A stretch of DNA of 23,166 nt from T3Sed10-241 sp036796255 (GCA_036796255.1 DAIRDH010000051.1:1-23166), one strand, 5' to 3'; counted from the stretch's first letter, positions 13,626-21,533 are shown. Made by a program: numbers and translations. The notes: generated by a model not told the origin, from the letters alone.

Positions 13626-16073
13626 ATGAAAGCGAACTTTTTAGGAAATCTGCTCTGTACAGCGCTTCTGCTCATTGCAGGGCTGAGGCCGTTTACAGTG
13701 AATGCCGTCGGTCTTCGCAACGCTGAAACGGAAGCTGAGGGTGATTTGTTGAACCGCGCCCGGGCCATGGCTGTGAGGGCCTCAGGACAAAGCGGATTTG
13801 AAGAAAACAAGGGGCAAGTGCACGATACCGAAGGGAATGAAGCTGGATATGTGGACTTCGTGCTCAAGCGCGGCAACCTGAGCCTCTTCTTGCTCAATGG
13901 AGGCGGCATGGCCTGGCAATTTAAGCGTGTGCTCACTGCGGAGGCTGATGCGGATATGTACGCTAATTCCATGATGGCGAGATGGACCGCGGCTGGCCAT
14001 GACCCTGACCTGATGCCCCGGCGGCTGCTGCGCCATGAAACCCATCGCATGGATGTGGTGCTGGAAGGCGCCAATCCGGCTCCTGTGCTTCGCACCGAGG
14101 GCAGAGGCAGCGATTATGCAAATTACTACCACCGCGAAGCCCTGGAAGTGCATCATTTCGAAAAAGTCATTTACGAAGCGGTATACCCCGGGATCGATTG
14201 GGTGATCTACACCCACGAAGAAGGGGTGAAATACGACTTTATCGTGCATCCCGGCGCTGACCCCTCCATGATTCAAATGCGGTTTTCAGACCATGAAACG
14301 CTCTACCTCGATGCCGCGGGCAACCTGGTGCAGGGCAACCGCCTCGGTGAGATTGTCGAAAAGGCCCCGCTGAGCTACCAGCATGGCCGCGTGGTGGAAT
14401 CGCGATTTGTACTCGAGGGAGATGTGTTGGGATTCGAAATTGGTGACTACAATCCGGATGAGGTGCTGACAATTGATCCTGAGCGCATCTGGTCGACTTA
14501 TTACGGTGAATACAGCATGGATTATGGATTTGATTGCAAGGTGGATGGCCTGGGCAATGTGTATCTCGCAGGCACCACCGAGTCGGATGACAACATTGCC
14601 TTTGCCGGTTTTCAGAATTTCATCGGCGGTTTTGGCAATGCTTATTTGGTGAAGTTCAATTCCTCCGGACTGAGGCTCTGGGCCACCTATTACGGAGGGC
14701 AGGGCTTTACAATGGGTTGGGGATGTGCCCTTGATGGCCTAAACAATGTATACCTCGCCGGCGATACAGAATCGGGCAACGGCATAGCCTCAAATGGGCA
14801 GCAGAATGCATATGGGGGCGGCACCGACGCATTTCTGGTGAAGTTCAACCCCGGAGGCGGTCGACTTTGGGCGACCTATTACGGCGGCTCTGATGCTGAT
14901 TTTGGGAGTGCTTGTGCCACCGATGGTGATGGCAACGTATATATGACGGGCAGTACGGGTTCGCTTTCGGGAATTGCAGCCAATGGCCACCAAAACGGGC
15001 ACGGCGGTTTTTTCGATGCCTTCCTGGTGAAATTTCACGCCGACGGCGAAAGGCTTTGGGGAACTTATTTTGGCGGATCGGGAGATGATTTCGCGTCGGG
15101 CTGTGCCCTTGACCAGGACGGGAATGTATTTATTGCGGGTTCCACCACATCAGCGGCTGGCATTGCCGCAGGTGGACATCAGGTGGCTTACGGCGGAGGA
15201 TCAAGAGATGCTTTTTTGGCAAAATTCAGTGCTGATGGCAGCCGCATCTGGGCGACGTACTGCGGTGGAGGTGGAACCGATTTTGGCTCGGACTGCACAA
15301 CTGACCCTTCGGGCAATGCCTACCTGACCGGCCGAACGGGATCGGCAGAAAACATCGCATCGGCAGGCCACCAGGGAAGCATCGCAGGTGGGATGGATGG
15401 ATATTTGGTCAAGTATAGTGGCGCCGGTGCGCGGCAGTGGGGCACGTATTACGGCGGGCCTGATAACGATTCTGCTTCGGGCTGTGCCTCAGACGGGCAG
15501 GGAAACATCTACCTTTGCGGCCGAACTTCTTCAACTTCGGGCATTGCCTCTGAAGGTTTCCAAAACACGTATGCTGGCGGGGAGTTCGACGCCTTTTTGG
15601 CAAGGTTTAATGGTGAAGGCACGCGCATTTGGGGCACTTATTTTGGCGGAAGCCATGACGATTCTGGCAATGCCTGCGCCACCCATGGCATTGGGCGGGT
15701 ATACCTGGCGGGTACCACGCGTTCCACTGCCGGCATTGCGGGCAACGGACACCAGCTGAGCATGACCGGCCTTGATGATGCTTTTCTGGCCATGATTCAG
15801 GAAGATGATTTTGGCATCAATACACTTGATGTCGAAACAGATACCCAGCTGCATGTTTTTCCAAATCCCTGCAGTTCAGAATGTACATTGAAAGTTTCGG
15901 AGGGTGCGGTTGGAGATGTGTTCAGGCTGTATGATATGAGTGGAAAAGTCTGCATATCAGGGAATGTAACTTCCAGGCTTACCACCATTGAGATGGGAGG
16001 CCTGGCCCGGGGCATATACCTGCTCAGCCTGGATGGCCTTCCCGGAAAGGGGATTCGCGTGGTCCGTGAATGA
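13626..16073 (+). CDS. SBBP-type beta-propeller repeat protein with T9SS sorting domain
   Basis: An 815-residue secreted protein. A signal peptide spans about residues 1-27. Residues about 55-285 form the domain that usually precedes SBBP repeats in Bacteroidota (DUF7948-like): GFEENKGQ near the start, then a VYPGIDWV block and YDFIVHPGADPS. From residue 289 seven repeats of about 63 residues follow, each opening W-S/A/G-TYY/FGG, then a DGxGNVYLAG-T block and a DAFLVKF strand, as expected for propeller blades. Residues about 742-815 are a type A sorting domain (VFPNPCSSE, RLYDMSGKV, LARGIYLLSL). The protein is probably displayed or released by T9SS. Ligand and role are unknown. ATG 13626 gives the correct signal peptide. 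Confidence 0.9.
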   Translation: MKANFLGNLLCTALLLIAGLRPFTVNAVGLRNAETEAEGDLLNRARAMAVRASGQSGFEENKGQVHDTEGNEAGYVDFVLKRGNLSLFLLNGGGMAWQFKRVLTAEADADMYANSMMARWTAAGHDPDLMPRRLLRHETHRMDVVLEGANPAPVLRTEGRGSDYANYYHREALEVHHFEKVIYEAVYPGIDWVIYTHEEGVKYDFIVHPGADPSMIQMRFSDHETLYLDAAGNLVQGNRLGEIVEKAPLSYQHGRVVESRFVLEGDVLGFEIGDYNPDEVLTIDPERIWSTYYGEYSMDYGFDCKVDGLGNVYLAGTTESDDNIAFAGFQNFIGGFGNAYLVKFNSSGLRLWATYYGGQGFTMGWGCALDGLNNVYLAGDTESGNGIASNGQQNAYGGGTDAFLVKFNPGGGRLWATYYGGSDADFGSACATDGDGNVYMTGSTGSLSGIAANGHQNGHGGFFDAFLVKFHADGERLWGTYFGGSGDDFASGCALDQDGNVFIAGSTTSAAGIAAGGHQVAYGGGSRDAFLAKFSADGSRIWATYCGGGGTDFGSDCTTDPSGNAYLTGRTGSAENIASAGHQGSIAGGMDGYLVKYSGAGARQWGTYYGGPDNDSASGCASDGQGNIYLCGRTSSTSGIASEGFQNTYAGGEFDAFLARFNGEGTRIWGTYFGGSHDDSGNACATHGIGRVYLAGTTRSTAGIAGNGHQLSMTGLDDAFLAMIQEDDFGINTLDVETDTQLHVFPNPCSSECTLKVSEGAVGDVFRLYDMSGKVCISGNVTSRLTTIEMGGLARGIYLLSLDGLPGKGIRVVRE

Positions 16074-16175
16074 TTTTTCCGATCCATCAGCCATGCAAAC
16101 GAAAGGCAAACGGTGCTGGACGTGTCGATTATAGAATTTTACGAAAGTACAGGTTCAAAAACGAGAGGCACACCA

Positions 16176-16544
16176 TTAAGCTGCCATAATCGCTTCCATT
16201 TTAGCGGGAGTGAGGGGCTTGTTCACAAACTTCCAAATGTCATAGGCCTTCAAGCGCTCCATATCCTTGGGGTTGCTTGAAGAGGTCACTACGACGATGC
16301 GCACTTTGTCTTTGTTTTGGAAATCTGCCTGTTTGAAAGCTTCCAGAAATTCAAAGCCATCCATCACGGGCATGTTGAGGTCGAGCAGGATAAGGTCAGG
16401 ACATTGCTCCACTACAATCTCAATATTGCACTTGCTCAGGATGAAGTCGAGGGCTTCCTCGCCATTGCCCACCTCATGGGTGTGGCCAATTTCCGGAAGG
16501 GTTTTGATCACTTCTTTCTGCAGCCATACGCTGATGGGGTCATC
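16176..16544 (-). CDS. single-domain response regulator, N-terminus lost in gap
   Basis: The visible 122 residues form a complete CheY-like receiver except for the first strand. They start DDPISVW (the acidic pocket, normally preceded by about 5-10 residues), and carry the phospho-acceptor Asp in LILLDLNMPVMDG, Thr in VVTSSSNPKD and Lys in FVNKPLTP. There is no output domain, so it should act by protein interaction or phosphotransfer, as is common for Bacteroidota stand-alone regulators next to a kinase. An apparent fusion with the upstream kinase arises only because the 100 N keep the frame open. Family architecture predicts a kinase stop and a separate regulator ATG inside the missing DNA. 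Confidence 0.85.
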   Translation of the reverse strand, partial: DDPISVWLQKEVIKTLPEIGHTHEVGNGEEALDFILSKCNIEIVVEQCPDLILLDLNMPVMDGFEFLEAFKQADFQNKDKVRIVVVTSSSNPKDMERLKAYDIWKFVNKPLTPAKMEAIMAA

Positions 16545-16644
16545 NNNNNNNNNNNNNNNNNNNNNNNNNNNNNNNNNNNNNNNNNNNNNNNNNNNNNNNN
16601 NNNNNNNNNNNNNNNNNNNNNNNNNNNNNNNNNNNNNNNNNNNN
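16545..16644. other. assembly gap (100 N) between kinase and response regulator
   Basis: A placeholder of exactly 100 N with no overlap between its flanks. The missing DNA must encode the rest of the kinase ATP-binding domain and the regulator start, which needs more than 100 bp. Confidence 0.9.
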
Positions 16645-17909
16645 ACTTCAAGCAGCACGCCGTCTTCGGTTTTTTTTGTGTTGATGCGCACCTCTGCTGG
16701 GCGGTCCTTGGTCCTGTATTTCACCGCATTGGAAATGAGGTTTTGCATCACACTTTTCAGGGCAAGGGGAGGATAGTGCATGCCCTCACAGGCAAAATCG
16801 GTGTGGAAGGCAATCTCAGGAAGCTGAAAGTTCATCTCATTTTCAGTCATGATCTTCAGGTACACCTCTTCAAAATGCACTTGCTCGGCATCGCCATGGC
16901 CCAGTCGGTCGGCCTTCATCAGGTTTTCGATATCGGTGATGGTATGGCGCAATGAGTCGAGTGAAATGCCCATTTTGTCCATCAAATTTTTTTTGACCGC
17001 GGCCTCTTCTTCAATTTGCATGATACCCAGGAGGCCTTGCATGTTGTTGATCGGCGCTTTGAGGTCGTGTGAGGAGGCGTAAATAAAGTGGTCGAGGCGC
17101 TTGTTGGTTTCTACAAGCTCGGCATTTCGTTGTGCGAGTTCAGCTTTGGACTTGAGCAGTCGGGTTACCATCACCGCCGAGAGCAGTGCCGAGCAGCCTA
17201 CAATCACCAGGATGAGCAGGATATTGAAAATAAGCAACATGCTGGTGATTTGCCGGGCGGTATGGCCCATGTGTTCTGAAAATTCACGCTCTTTTGCCGT
17301 AAGGGCATTGGTGAGTGCATTGATTTCTTCGAGGCGTCGGAGCTGTTGTGCACCATTGAGCGGATCTGTTACAGTGATTCCATTCAGGGAATTGCGCGTA
17401 TGGTCTTGATGTACCTGATCGGCCATGGCATTGAGCTCTGATACAAGTCCGTCGGCTTCGGTCCATATCTGTATGGCCTCTGCCATAAAGCTCACGTTTT
17501 CAAAGTTCCTGAACAGCCATATCATTTCCTCGGTATCATCGGGATGGTTTTTGGCCTGTATAAAGCCCGCGCGTATGGTGTCTATATGGCCACCATTTTG
17601 CATATTTACCCTTGCGATGCTGTCTCCTAAAGGAATGCTGATGTCTTCCTTAAACTGCTGGTAAAAGCGTATATCCGGATCGATGAGGTAGAAGGCGAGT
17701 TGCCTTGATGCGTCTTTTTGTCCCTTGCTGTAGTACGACTCTCCATTCACATAAGCCCGGAGGGCCGAGGTGGTTTTCGAGGTGTAGTAGTTAACAGTGC
17801 CTAGAATTCCGCATGAGAGGGCCACTGCAAGCATCAGCAACCATTGAGGCCAGGATAAAGGATACTTATACTTGCTCACGCTTTTGTTTTTTTGTTCTCT
17901 CCGATTCAA
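16645..17909 (-). CDS. membrane sensor histidine kinase, C-terminus lost in gap
   Basis: About 421 residues are visible. TM1 lies at about 21-42, followed by a 180-residue, largely helical extracytoplasmic sensor region, TM2 at about 222-248 and a short coiled coil (251-273). The HisKA domain follows with YASSHDLKAPINN, so H281 is the phospho-acceptor. The ATPase N-box MQNLISNAVKY (388-398) is present, but the DxGxG and GxGxG boxes are missing in the N run. The sensor ligand is unknown. The ORF opens at TTG 17909, but that codon lies inside a perfect TATATTTG promoter element. GTG 17879, giving MSKYKYPLSWPQW just before TM1, is the more likely start. It is divergent from the barrel genes. Confidence 0.85.
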
Positions 17910-17914
17910 ATATA
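17907..17914 (-). promoter_or_regulatory. TAnnTTTG promoter element of the kinase gene
   Basis: The minus strand reads TATATTTG, a perfect match to the Bacteroidota -7 element. Transcription would begin a few bases downstream, before the GTG at 17879 and after the TTG at 17909. No clear TTTG/TTG -33 element is seen. Confidence 0.5.
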
Positions 17915-18247
17915 GATTAAATGTAGACTTTCCCGTTCATGGCTGATAATTAATTCGGCCCGTGCCCTGCCGCAAGCCATGAATCGCGCTCAATCGCGCA
18001 TGAGAGGCCATTTATATTTCCCTCCCAATGGTTATATGTTTCTAATCGAATGAAAATGCCAGCGGCGCACGGGGGTTTACCTCAAGCAGTTGAGGCGTGT
18101 TGTGCAGGCTTTCGCTAAAAATGCCTGAGTTTTAAGGCAGGCCTGGTCCGTTGAATGACTATGCAGAGGAGGGGCTTGGCCCGGAAGCCCAACTACCATA
18201 ACGTAGGCCAGCGATTATGAGGGCAGGGATTGTCATAAGCCTTGGTA

Positions 18248-18296
18248 ACTTCTGAACCATCAGGGCAATTTTTACATTGACTTATTGTTCAGAAGT
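18248..18296. repeat. perfect 10-bp inverted repeat upstream of the barrel operon
   Basis: ACTTCTGAAC (18248-18257) and GTTCAGAAGT (18287-18296) are exact reverse complements separated by 29 AT-rich bases. They lie about 35 bp upstream of the promoter element at 18331. The structure could be a pair of operator half-sites or a transcript hairpin; it is short for an invertible promoter. Confidence 0.55.
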
Positions 18297-18330
18297 CCAA
18301 ATTATCTCAGCCATTTTCGATTTCAAATCG

Positions 18331-18338
18331 TAGCTTTG
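18331..18338 (+). promoter_or_regulatory. TAnnTTTG promoter element of the barrel operon
   Basis: TAGCTTTG matches the Bacteroidota -7 consensus exactly and lies 19 bp before ATG 18358, giving a very short leader. No clear -33 TTTG is seen at the usual distance. Confidence 0.5.
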
Positions 18339-18357
18339 GTTACTACAACTGAACGAT

Positions 18358-18841
18358 ATGGTCCGTGCCATTTTCCTCATTTTGACTTGCGCGCTTGCTT
18401 CGCTCACATGCGTATGCCAGGATGACGGTCAGCGCCAATTTGAGCTTGGCCTTCAAGGCAGGGCAGGGGGAGCATATGGGAGGAACACATTTCAAAGTGA
18501 CTTCGCGGATGCCCTCAGTCCTGGACTCGGCGCGCATGCCACCTTAGACTATCACGGCCGCAAGTGGGGTGTAGCTACAGGGATTGGGATCGAATCACTC
18601 ACGTTCAGAAACCGGGCAGACTATTTCGCCTTGCCCGAACTGGAGGGATATTTTCAATTTGGCATAAGCTATTTTACCNNNNNNNNNNNNNNNNNNNNNN
18701 NNNNNNNNNNNNNNNNNNNNNNNNNNNNNNNNNNNNNNNNNNNNNNNNNNNNNNNNNNNNNNNNNNNNNNNNNNNNNNTGGCTTCGTTTCGGGCTGAGTT
18801 TGAGGTATAAACTATGGGGTACAAATTTCAAAAGCAAATGA
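18358..18841 (+). CDS. outer-membrane beta-barrel protein (first of a pair), interior lost in gap
   Basis: A signal peptide (residues 1-21, ending CVCQ) is followed by alternating hydrophobic/polar strands typical of a porin-like barrel: FELGLQGRAGG, GAHATLDY, WGVATGIGIESL. 107 residues are visible before the N run. After it, the frame that runs straight through the 100 N ends ASFRAEFEV. The frame beginning TGG 18779 instead reads WLRFGLSLRYKLWGTNFKSK and stops at TGA 18839-18841, matching the end of the next gene's product (WLRVGIEARYRLR) and creating an ATGA overlap with it. The true gap length is therefore not 100 modulo 3. Comparison with the paralogue suggests about 110 residues are missing. 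Confidence 0.75.
18679..18778. other. assembly gap (100 N) inside barrel gene
   Basis: A placeholder of exactly 100 N with no overlap between its flanks. Frame and homology arguments indicate that the real gap is nearer 330 bp and not a multiple that preserves the apparent frame. Confidence 0.88.
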
Positions 18842-19551
18842 GAAAAAAGATTAAAGTGCTCGGCCTGACAACAGCCCTTGCGGGTATTGGTCTTTGCATT
18901 GCTTCCCTCTCCCTACATGCCCAGGAAGGGGCCAATGATGCTTTTGAAATTGCGGTCAAAGTCAGGGCTTCATTGCTCATTCACAACAGCCAGGACAATG
19001 CCAGTTTCAATTACGGCCCTTCGCATGCAGCAGGTGGCCAGTTGCTCTTCACCAGGAATTACAGCACCTGGGCACTGGAAACCGGCATCGGTGCCGACCG
19101 CATGGTCTTTGCCCAGCGCAGCACGGCGCTCTTTGAATCGACTTTCAGGGAAGCCGTAGATGTGAAGTTCGCGTATTTCGCTTTGCACATCCCCCTTACG
19201 GCTTATTATGCACTTCCGCGCGATTTCAGGGTTTCATGCGGTGTGCACCTGATGGGGATCAACTTGAGCTCATACACGGTGGGCGTTTCTTCGCGCGCTG
19301 TGGGCGCTTCAGGATTTAGCACCATCCCCGCAAGCGACTTCCCAGGCTGGCAATGGACCGCCGAGCTGCAAACGGGCCTCAGTAAGCAGCTCAGCCCTAA
19401 AGTAGACCTGGGTCTTCACCTCGCCACCAGCCTGAGGCGCATCGAAGCCATGGACCTCGCTTTTGAGTCGGATGGGGGGCAGCTGGAACAACGCAATTTT
19501 AGTTACACATGGCTGCGAGTTGGCATCGAGGCGAGGTATAGGTTGCGGTAG
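18838..19551 (+). CDS. outer-membrane beta-barrel protein (second of a pair)
   Basis: A 237-residue protein. ATG 18838 is preferred over 18814 because it gives a clean signal peptide (MRKKIK, hydrophobic core, LSLHAQ ending near residue 29) and overlaps the preceding stop as ATGA. The mature part shows 8-10 amphipathic strands: FEIAVKVRAS, WALETGIGADR, FAYFALHIPLTAYY and a last strand YTWLRVGIEARYRLR. This points to a small outer-membrane barrel of the porin/OmpA-barrel-like type. It aligns over its whole visible length with the preceding gene's product, so the pair is a tandem duplication. Function is unknown; divergence from the sensor kinase hints at an envelope link. Confidence 0.8.
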   Translation: MRKKIKVLGLTTALAGIGLCIASLSLHAQEGANDAFEIAVKVRASLLIHNSQDNASFNYGPSHAAGGQLLFTRNYSTWALETGIGADRMVFAQRSTALFESTFREAVDVKFAYFALHIPLTAYYALPRDFRVSCGVHLMGINLSSYTVGVSSRAVGASGFSTIPASDFPGWQWTAELQTGLSKQLSPKVDLGLHLATSLRRIEAMDLAFESDGGQLEQRNFSYTWLRVGIEARYRLR

Positions 19552-19562
19552 TTGGGCTGGAT

Positions 19563-19605
19563 GAACGCAGATAGCGCTGATCAAGCTGATCAACGCGGTT
19601 CAGCT
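19563..19605. repeat. dispersed repeat GAACGCAGATA..., copy 1
   Basis: It begins GAACGCAGATAGCGCTGATC and continues with GATCAACGCGG then CAG. The same blocks in the same order recur at 23078-23133. Elements of this wording are frequent between Bacteroidota genes. Role unknown. Confidence 0.6.
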
Positions 19606-19703
19606 TATCGGGATGACAAAATGCTCCTTTTCATTCGAGATCCCACCTGCTTGGTTATTCCGCTGTAAATGATTTCAGTTCATAAGGAAGAATTCGCTTT
19701 AAA

Positions 19704-19804
19704 CGCTCCGTTGGGCATTCGCCCTGCGGCCCTCTGATTCTAGCGACTTTTTACTTCAGGAATCACACATGGAAAATTCCGCAGGGCTCATGCCCAGCGG
19801 AGCG
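19704..19804. repeat. 101-bp REP/MITE-like inverted repeat
   Basis: Arms of 26 bp (19704-19729 and 19779-19804) are reverse complements at 23 of 26 positions and enclose 49 bp. Each arm can itself fold: GGGC-ATTC-GCCC in the left arm and GGGC-TCAT-GCCC in the right. The result is a double-hairpin unit like REP or small non-autonomous elements. No obvious target-site duplication is seen. Confidence 0.65.
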
Positions 19805-19808
19805 GTGA

Positions 19809-19857
19809 CTAGAAGCTAGAGGCTAGAAGCTAGTGACTAGAAGCTAGAAGCTATCGA
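19809..19857. repeat. heptanucleotide tandem repeat (CTAGAAG), 7 units
   Basis: Seven consecutive 7-bp units run CTAGAAG, CTAGAGG, CTAGAAG, CTAGTGA, CTAGAAG, CTAGAAG, CTATCGA, ending 4 bp after the last base of the Nudix stop codon. It is non-coding in both directions. Confidence 0.85.
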
Positions 19858-19861
19858 CTTA

Positions 19862-20503
19862 TTAAAAAACACTGGCCAAGACTTTTTTCAACTCATTAAG
19901 CATCATCGCCGTAGCGCCCCACACCGTTTCACCATCGATATCGAAGTAGCGCACATTCACATCGCCCTGGCTTACCTTTAGGTACATGGGTTTTTGCTTG
20001 AGGGTATCGGGCTGGAGTAGGTGCGAGAGCGGCGTTTCGATAATGCGGGCCACTTCCACAGGATCGGCAGTGAAGCTGGGCGTACCGGGGTAAAAGGCGA
20101 CAAAGGGATGCACAAGGAAATTGCTCGGCGGAATATACACCTTGCTCAGGGTACCCAGCAGCCGAACCTCCTGCGGTTGCAGGCCAATTTCTTCCTCCGC
20201 TTCGCGCAGGGCGGCATGCCAATGGCTTTCATCCTCAGGCTCAAGGCTGCCTCCGGGAAAGCTCACCTGGGCGCTGTGGTGCCCTTTGTAGCTGTGCCGC
20301 AGCGTGAGCACGGTGTGCAAGCTGCCGTCTTTGGGATAAATCAGCGCCAGCACCGCCCCCTGACGCGCATTGGGCACCGCGCTTTCCCAATCGGCGATCA
20401 AAGGCCGCGGGTAGTTGATCATCTCGCTGTGCGCTTCCCAGCCAGGCAGGGGTTCCTCGAGGGCAGCGCTGAGCCTTACGGCAAAATCGTTCAGTGGCGC
20501 CAT
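19862..20503 (-). CDS. Nudix hydrolase, CoA pyrophosphatase (NudL) type
   Basis: A 213-residue cytoplasmic enzyme. The CoA-family signature (TLRHSYKGHHSAQVSFPGG, residues 67-85) runs directly into the Nudix box, GGSLEPED at 84-91 then ALREAEEEIGL at 98-108. The metal-binding REAEEE glutamates (E101, E104, E105) are intact. Members split CoA or its derivatives into 3',5'-ADP and phosphopantetheine, and length is normal. The start ATG 20503 is supported by a normal N-terminus. It lies downstream of the coiled-coil gene on the same strand, but an intrinsic terminator between them indicates a separate transcript. Confidence 0.9.
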   Translation of the reverse strand: MAPLNDFAVRLSAALEEPLPGWEAHSEMINYPRPLIADWESAVPNARQGAVLALIYPKDGSLHTVLTLRHSYKGHHSAQVSFPGGSLEPEDESHWHAALREAEEEIGLQPQEVRLLGTLSKVYIPPSNFLVHPFVAFYPGTPSFTADPVEVARIIETPLSHLLQPDTLKQKPMYLKVSQGDVNVRYFDIDGETVWGATAMMLNELKKVLASVF

Positions 20504-20526
20504 GTCAAATCCTTGGCTGAGGGCAT

Positions 20527-20560
20527 GAAAAAGTCCGAGAGCAAACCTGCTTTCGGACTC
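20527..20560 (-). terminator. intrinsic terminator after the coiled-coil gene
   Basis: On the minus strand a 12-bp stem (AGTCCGAAAGCA / TGCTCTCGGACT, one G-U type pair, 20532-20559) closes a 4-base loop and is followed by TTTT. It starts about 28 bp after the coiled-coil stop at 20588, matching the end of the thioredoxin/coiled-coil transcript. Confidence 0.85.
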
Positions 20561-20587
20561 CTGTCAATGCTGGATGAGGGTGATTCA

Positions 20588-21523
20588 TCATTTCTTCAAC
20601 AGCGCGCTTTGCTTGTCGCGCACTTCAATTTTCTTCGTTTCGATGTAGTCGTGCTTTTCTTTGATTTGCACTTCTACCTGGTCCAATTCCAGCTGTAGCT
20701 TTTCAGCGTTTATACGCGCGGCATCTGCTTCTTTGGCCAGCTTTTCGATTTCTTTTTGCACCATTTTGGGATCAAACTGCTTGAGCTCTTCCTCAAGCGC
20801 AGTCACCGCGGTTTGCAGTGTGGCCTGCTCCTCGTCAACCACTTTCTTCTCATCGAGCAAGCTGCTGCGCTCCTGCTGAATTTTGCTTCGTGTGGCTTCT
20901 GTTTTACTGATCACCTTGTCGGTACTTTTCAATTCTTTTTGCAATGCAGCCCCTTGTGCAACTTTTTGCTCGTAAGCACGGGCCCTGGCTACCTCATCGG
21001 CGGGTGCAGGCTCTTTGGATTTCAGCGTGGCACTCATGGCTTGCTGCTCCTCCCGGCTCACATTGCCCGTTTCCATGGCCACACCATCCAGTGCCGTTTG
21101 GGTGCGCGTTTGTTGCGTTTTGGCCAATTCATATTCGCGGTCGGCCTCTTTCTGCTTGATGTCGTTCTTGTCCAGCGACTTTTGAAGTTTCGCCTGTGTC
21201 TTGCCTACTTTTGCCAGGGTCTTCTGTTGAGTCTTCAGCTCGGCTTTCTTTTTGTCGTATTGAAAAGACTCGGCCTCACGTCTTTTGTTTTCCAACATTT
21301 CGGTGATGTTCACATGGTCTCTTTTGGCCTGCTCGGCTTCCGGACGGGTTTTCACAACCGATTTTTCCAGCTTCACGATTTCCTTTTCGGTATCTCCTAT
21401 GGCCTTTTCAAGTGCTTTGATTTCCGATTTCAGGACTGATGCTTCTTTTTGATCGTCCTCCTGTGCATATCCTGCGCATGCGATGGCCACAACGAAGGCT
21501 ATACTTGTGAATGTCTTTTTCAT
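20588..21523 (-). CDS. periplasmic coiled-coil protein
   Basis: A 311-residue protein. ATG 21523 is chosen over an ORF start at 21640 because it gives a standard signal peptide (MKKTFTSIAFVVAIACAGYAQ, 21 residues). The mature part is nearly all heptad-patterned helix rich in Lys, Glu, Gln and Ala, with few aromatic or Gly/Pro residues apart from a PAPADE break near the middle. It should form long coiled coils in the periplasm. Murein-hydrolase activators such as EnvC share this look, but no LytM domain is present. No enzyme motif is seen. It lies 10 bp downstream of the thioredoxin-like gene and is probably its operon partner. Function is unknown. Confidence 0.8.
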   Translation of the reverse strand: MKKTFTSIAFVVAIACAGYAQEDDQKEASVLKSEIKALEKAIGDTEKEIVKLEKSVVKTRPEAEQAKRDHVNITEMLENKRREAESFQYDKKKAELKTQQKTLAKVGKTQAKLQKSLDKNDIKQKEADREYELAKTQQTRTQTALDGVAMETGNVSREEQQAMSATLKSKEPAPADEVARARAYEQKVAQGAALQKELKSTDKVISKTEATRSKIQQERSSLLDEKKVVDEEQATLQTAVTALEEELKQFDPKMVQKEIEKLAKEADAARINAEKLQLELDQVEVQIKEKHDYIETKKIEVRDKQSALLKK

Positions 21524-21533
21524 GGTGCTAATT

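Larger units (their letters stand above)
17910..18357. promoter_or_regulatory. 448-bp divergent intergenic region
   Basis: This spacer separates the kinase (-) and the first barrel gene (+). Besides the two promoter candidates it contains a 9-bp inverted repeat (TTCATGGCT 17936-17944, AGCCATGAA 17975-17983), a small hairpin GGGCTT/AAGCCC (18172-18190) and a 10-bp inverted repeat at 18248-18296. I see no protein-coding ORF and no recognisable RNA gene, although the amount of structure would allow one. Confidence 0.4.
19552..19861. repeat. 310-bp spacer with three intergenic repeat types
   Basis: No gene is seen between the barrel gene and the Nudix gene, which are convergent. The spacer contains a copy of the GAACGCAGATA element (19563-19605), a 101-bp inverted-repeat element (19704-19804) and a heptanucleotide tandem array (19809-19857). 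None has a T run marking an intrinsic terminator. Confidence 0.65.

Noticed and set aside
14490..15810. Repetitive DNA in the propeller gene as a mobile or satellite repeat
   Set aside because: The roughly 190-bp periodicity is fully explained by the seven SBBP protein repeats.
18248..18296. Invertible promoter (phase switch)
   Set aside because: The arms are only 10 bp and the spacer 29 bp, shorter than known Bacteroidota invertible promoters; kept only as a dyad.
19809..19857. CRISPR array
   Set aside because: Units are 7 bp and contiguous with no unique spacers; it is a simple tandem repeat.
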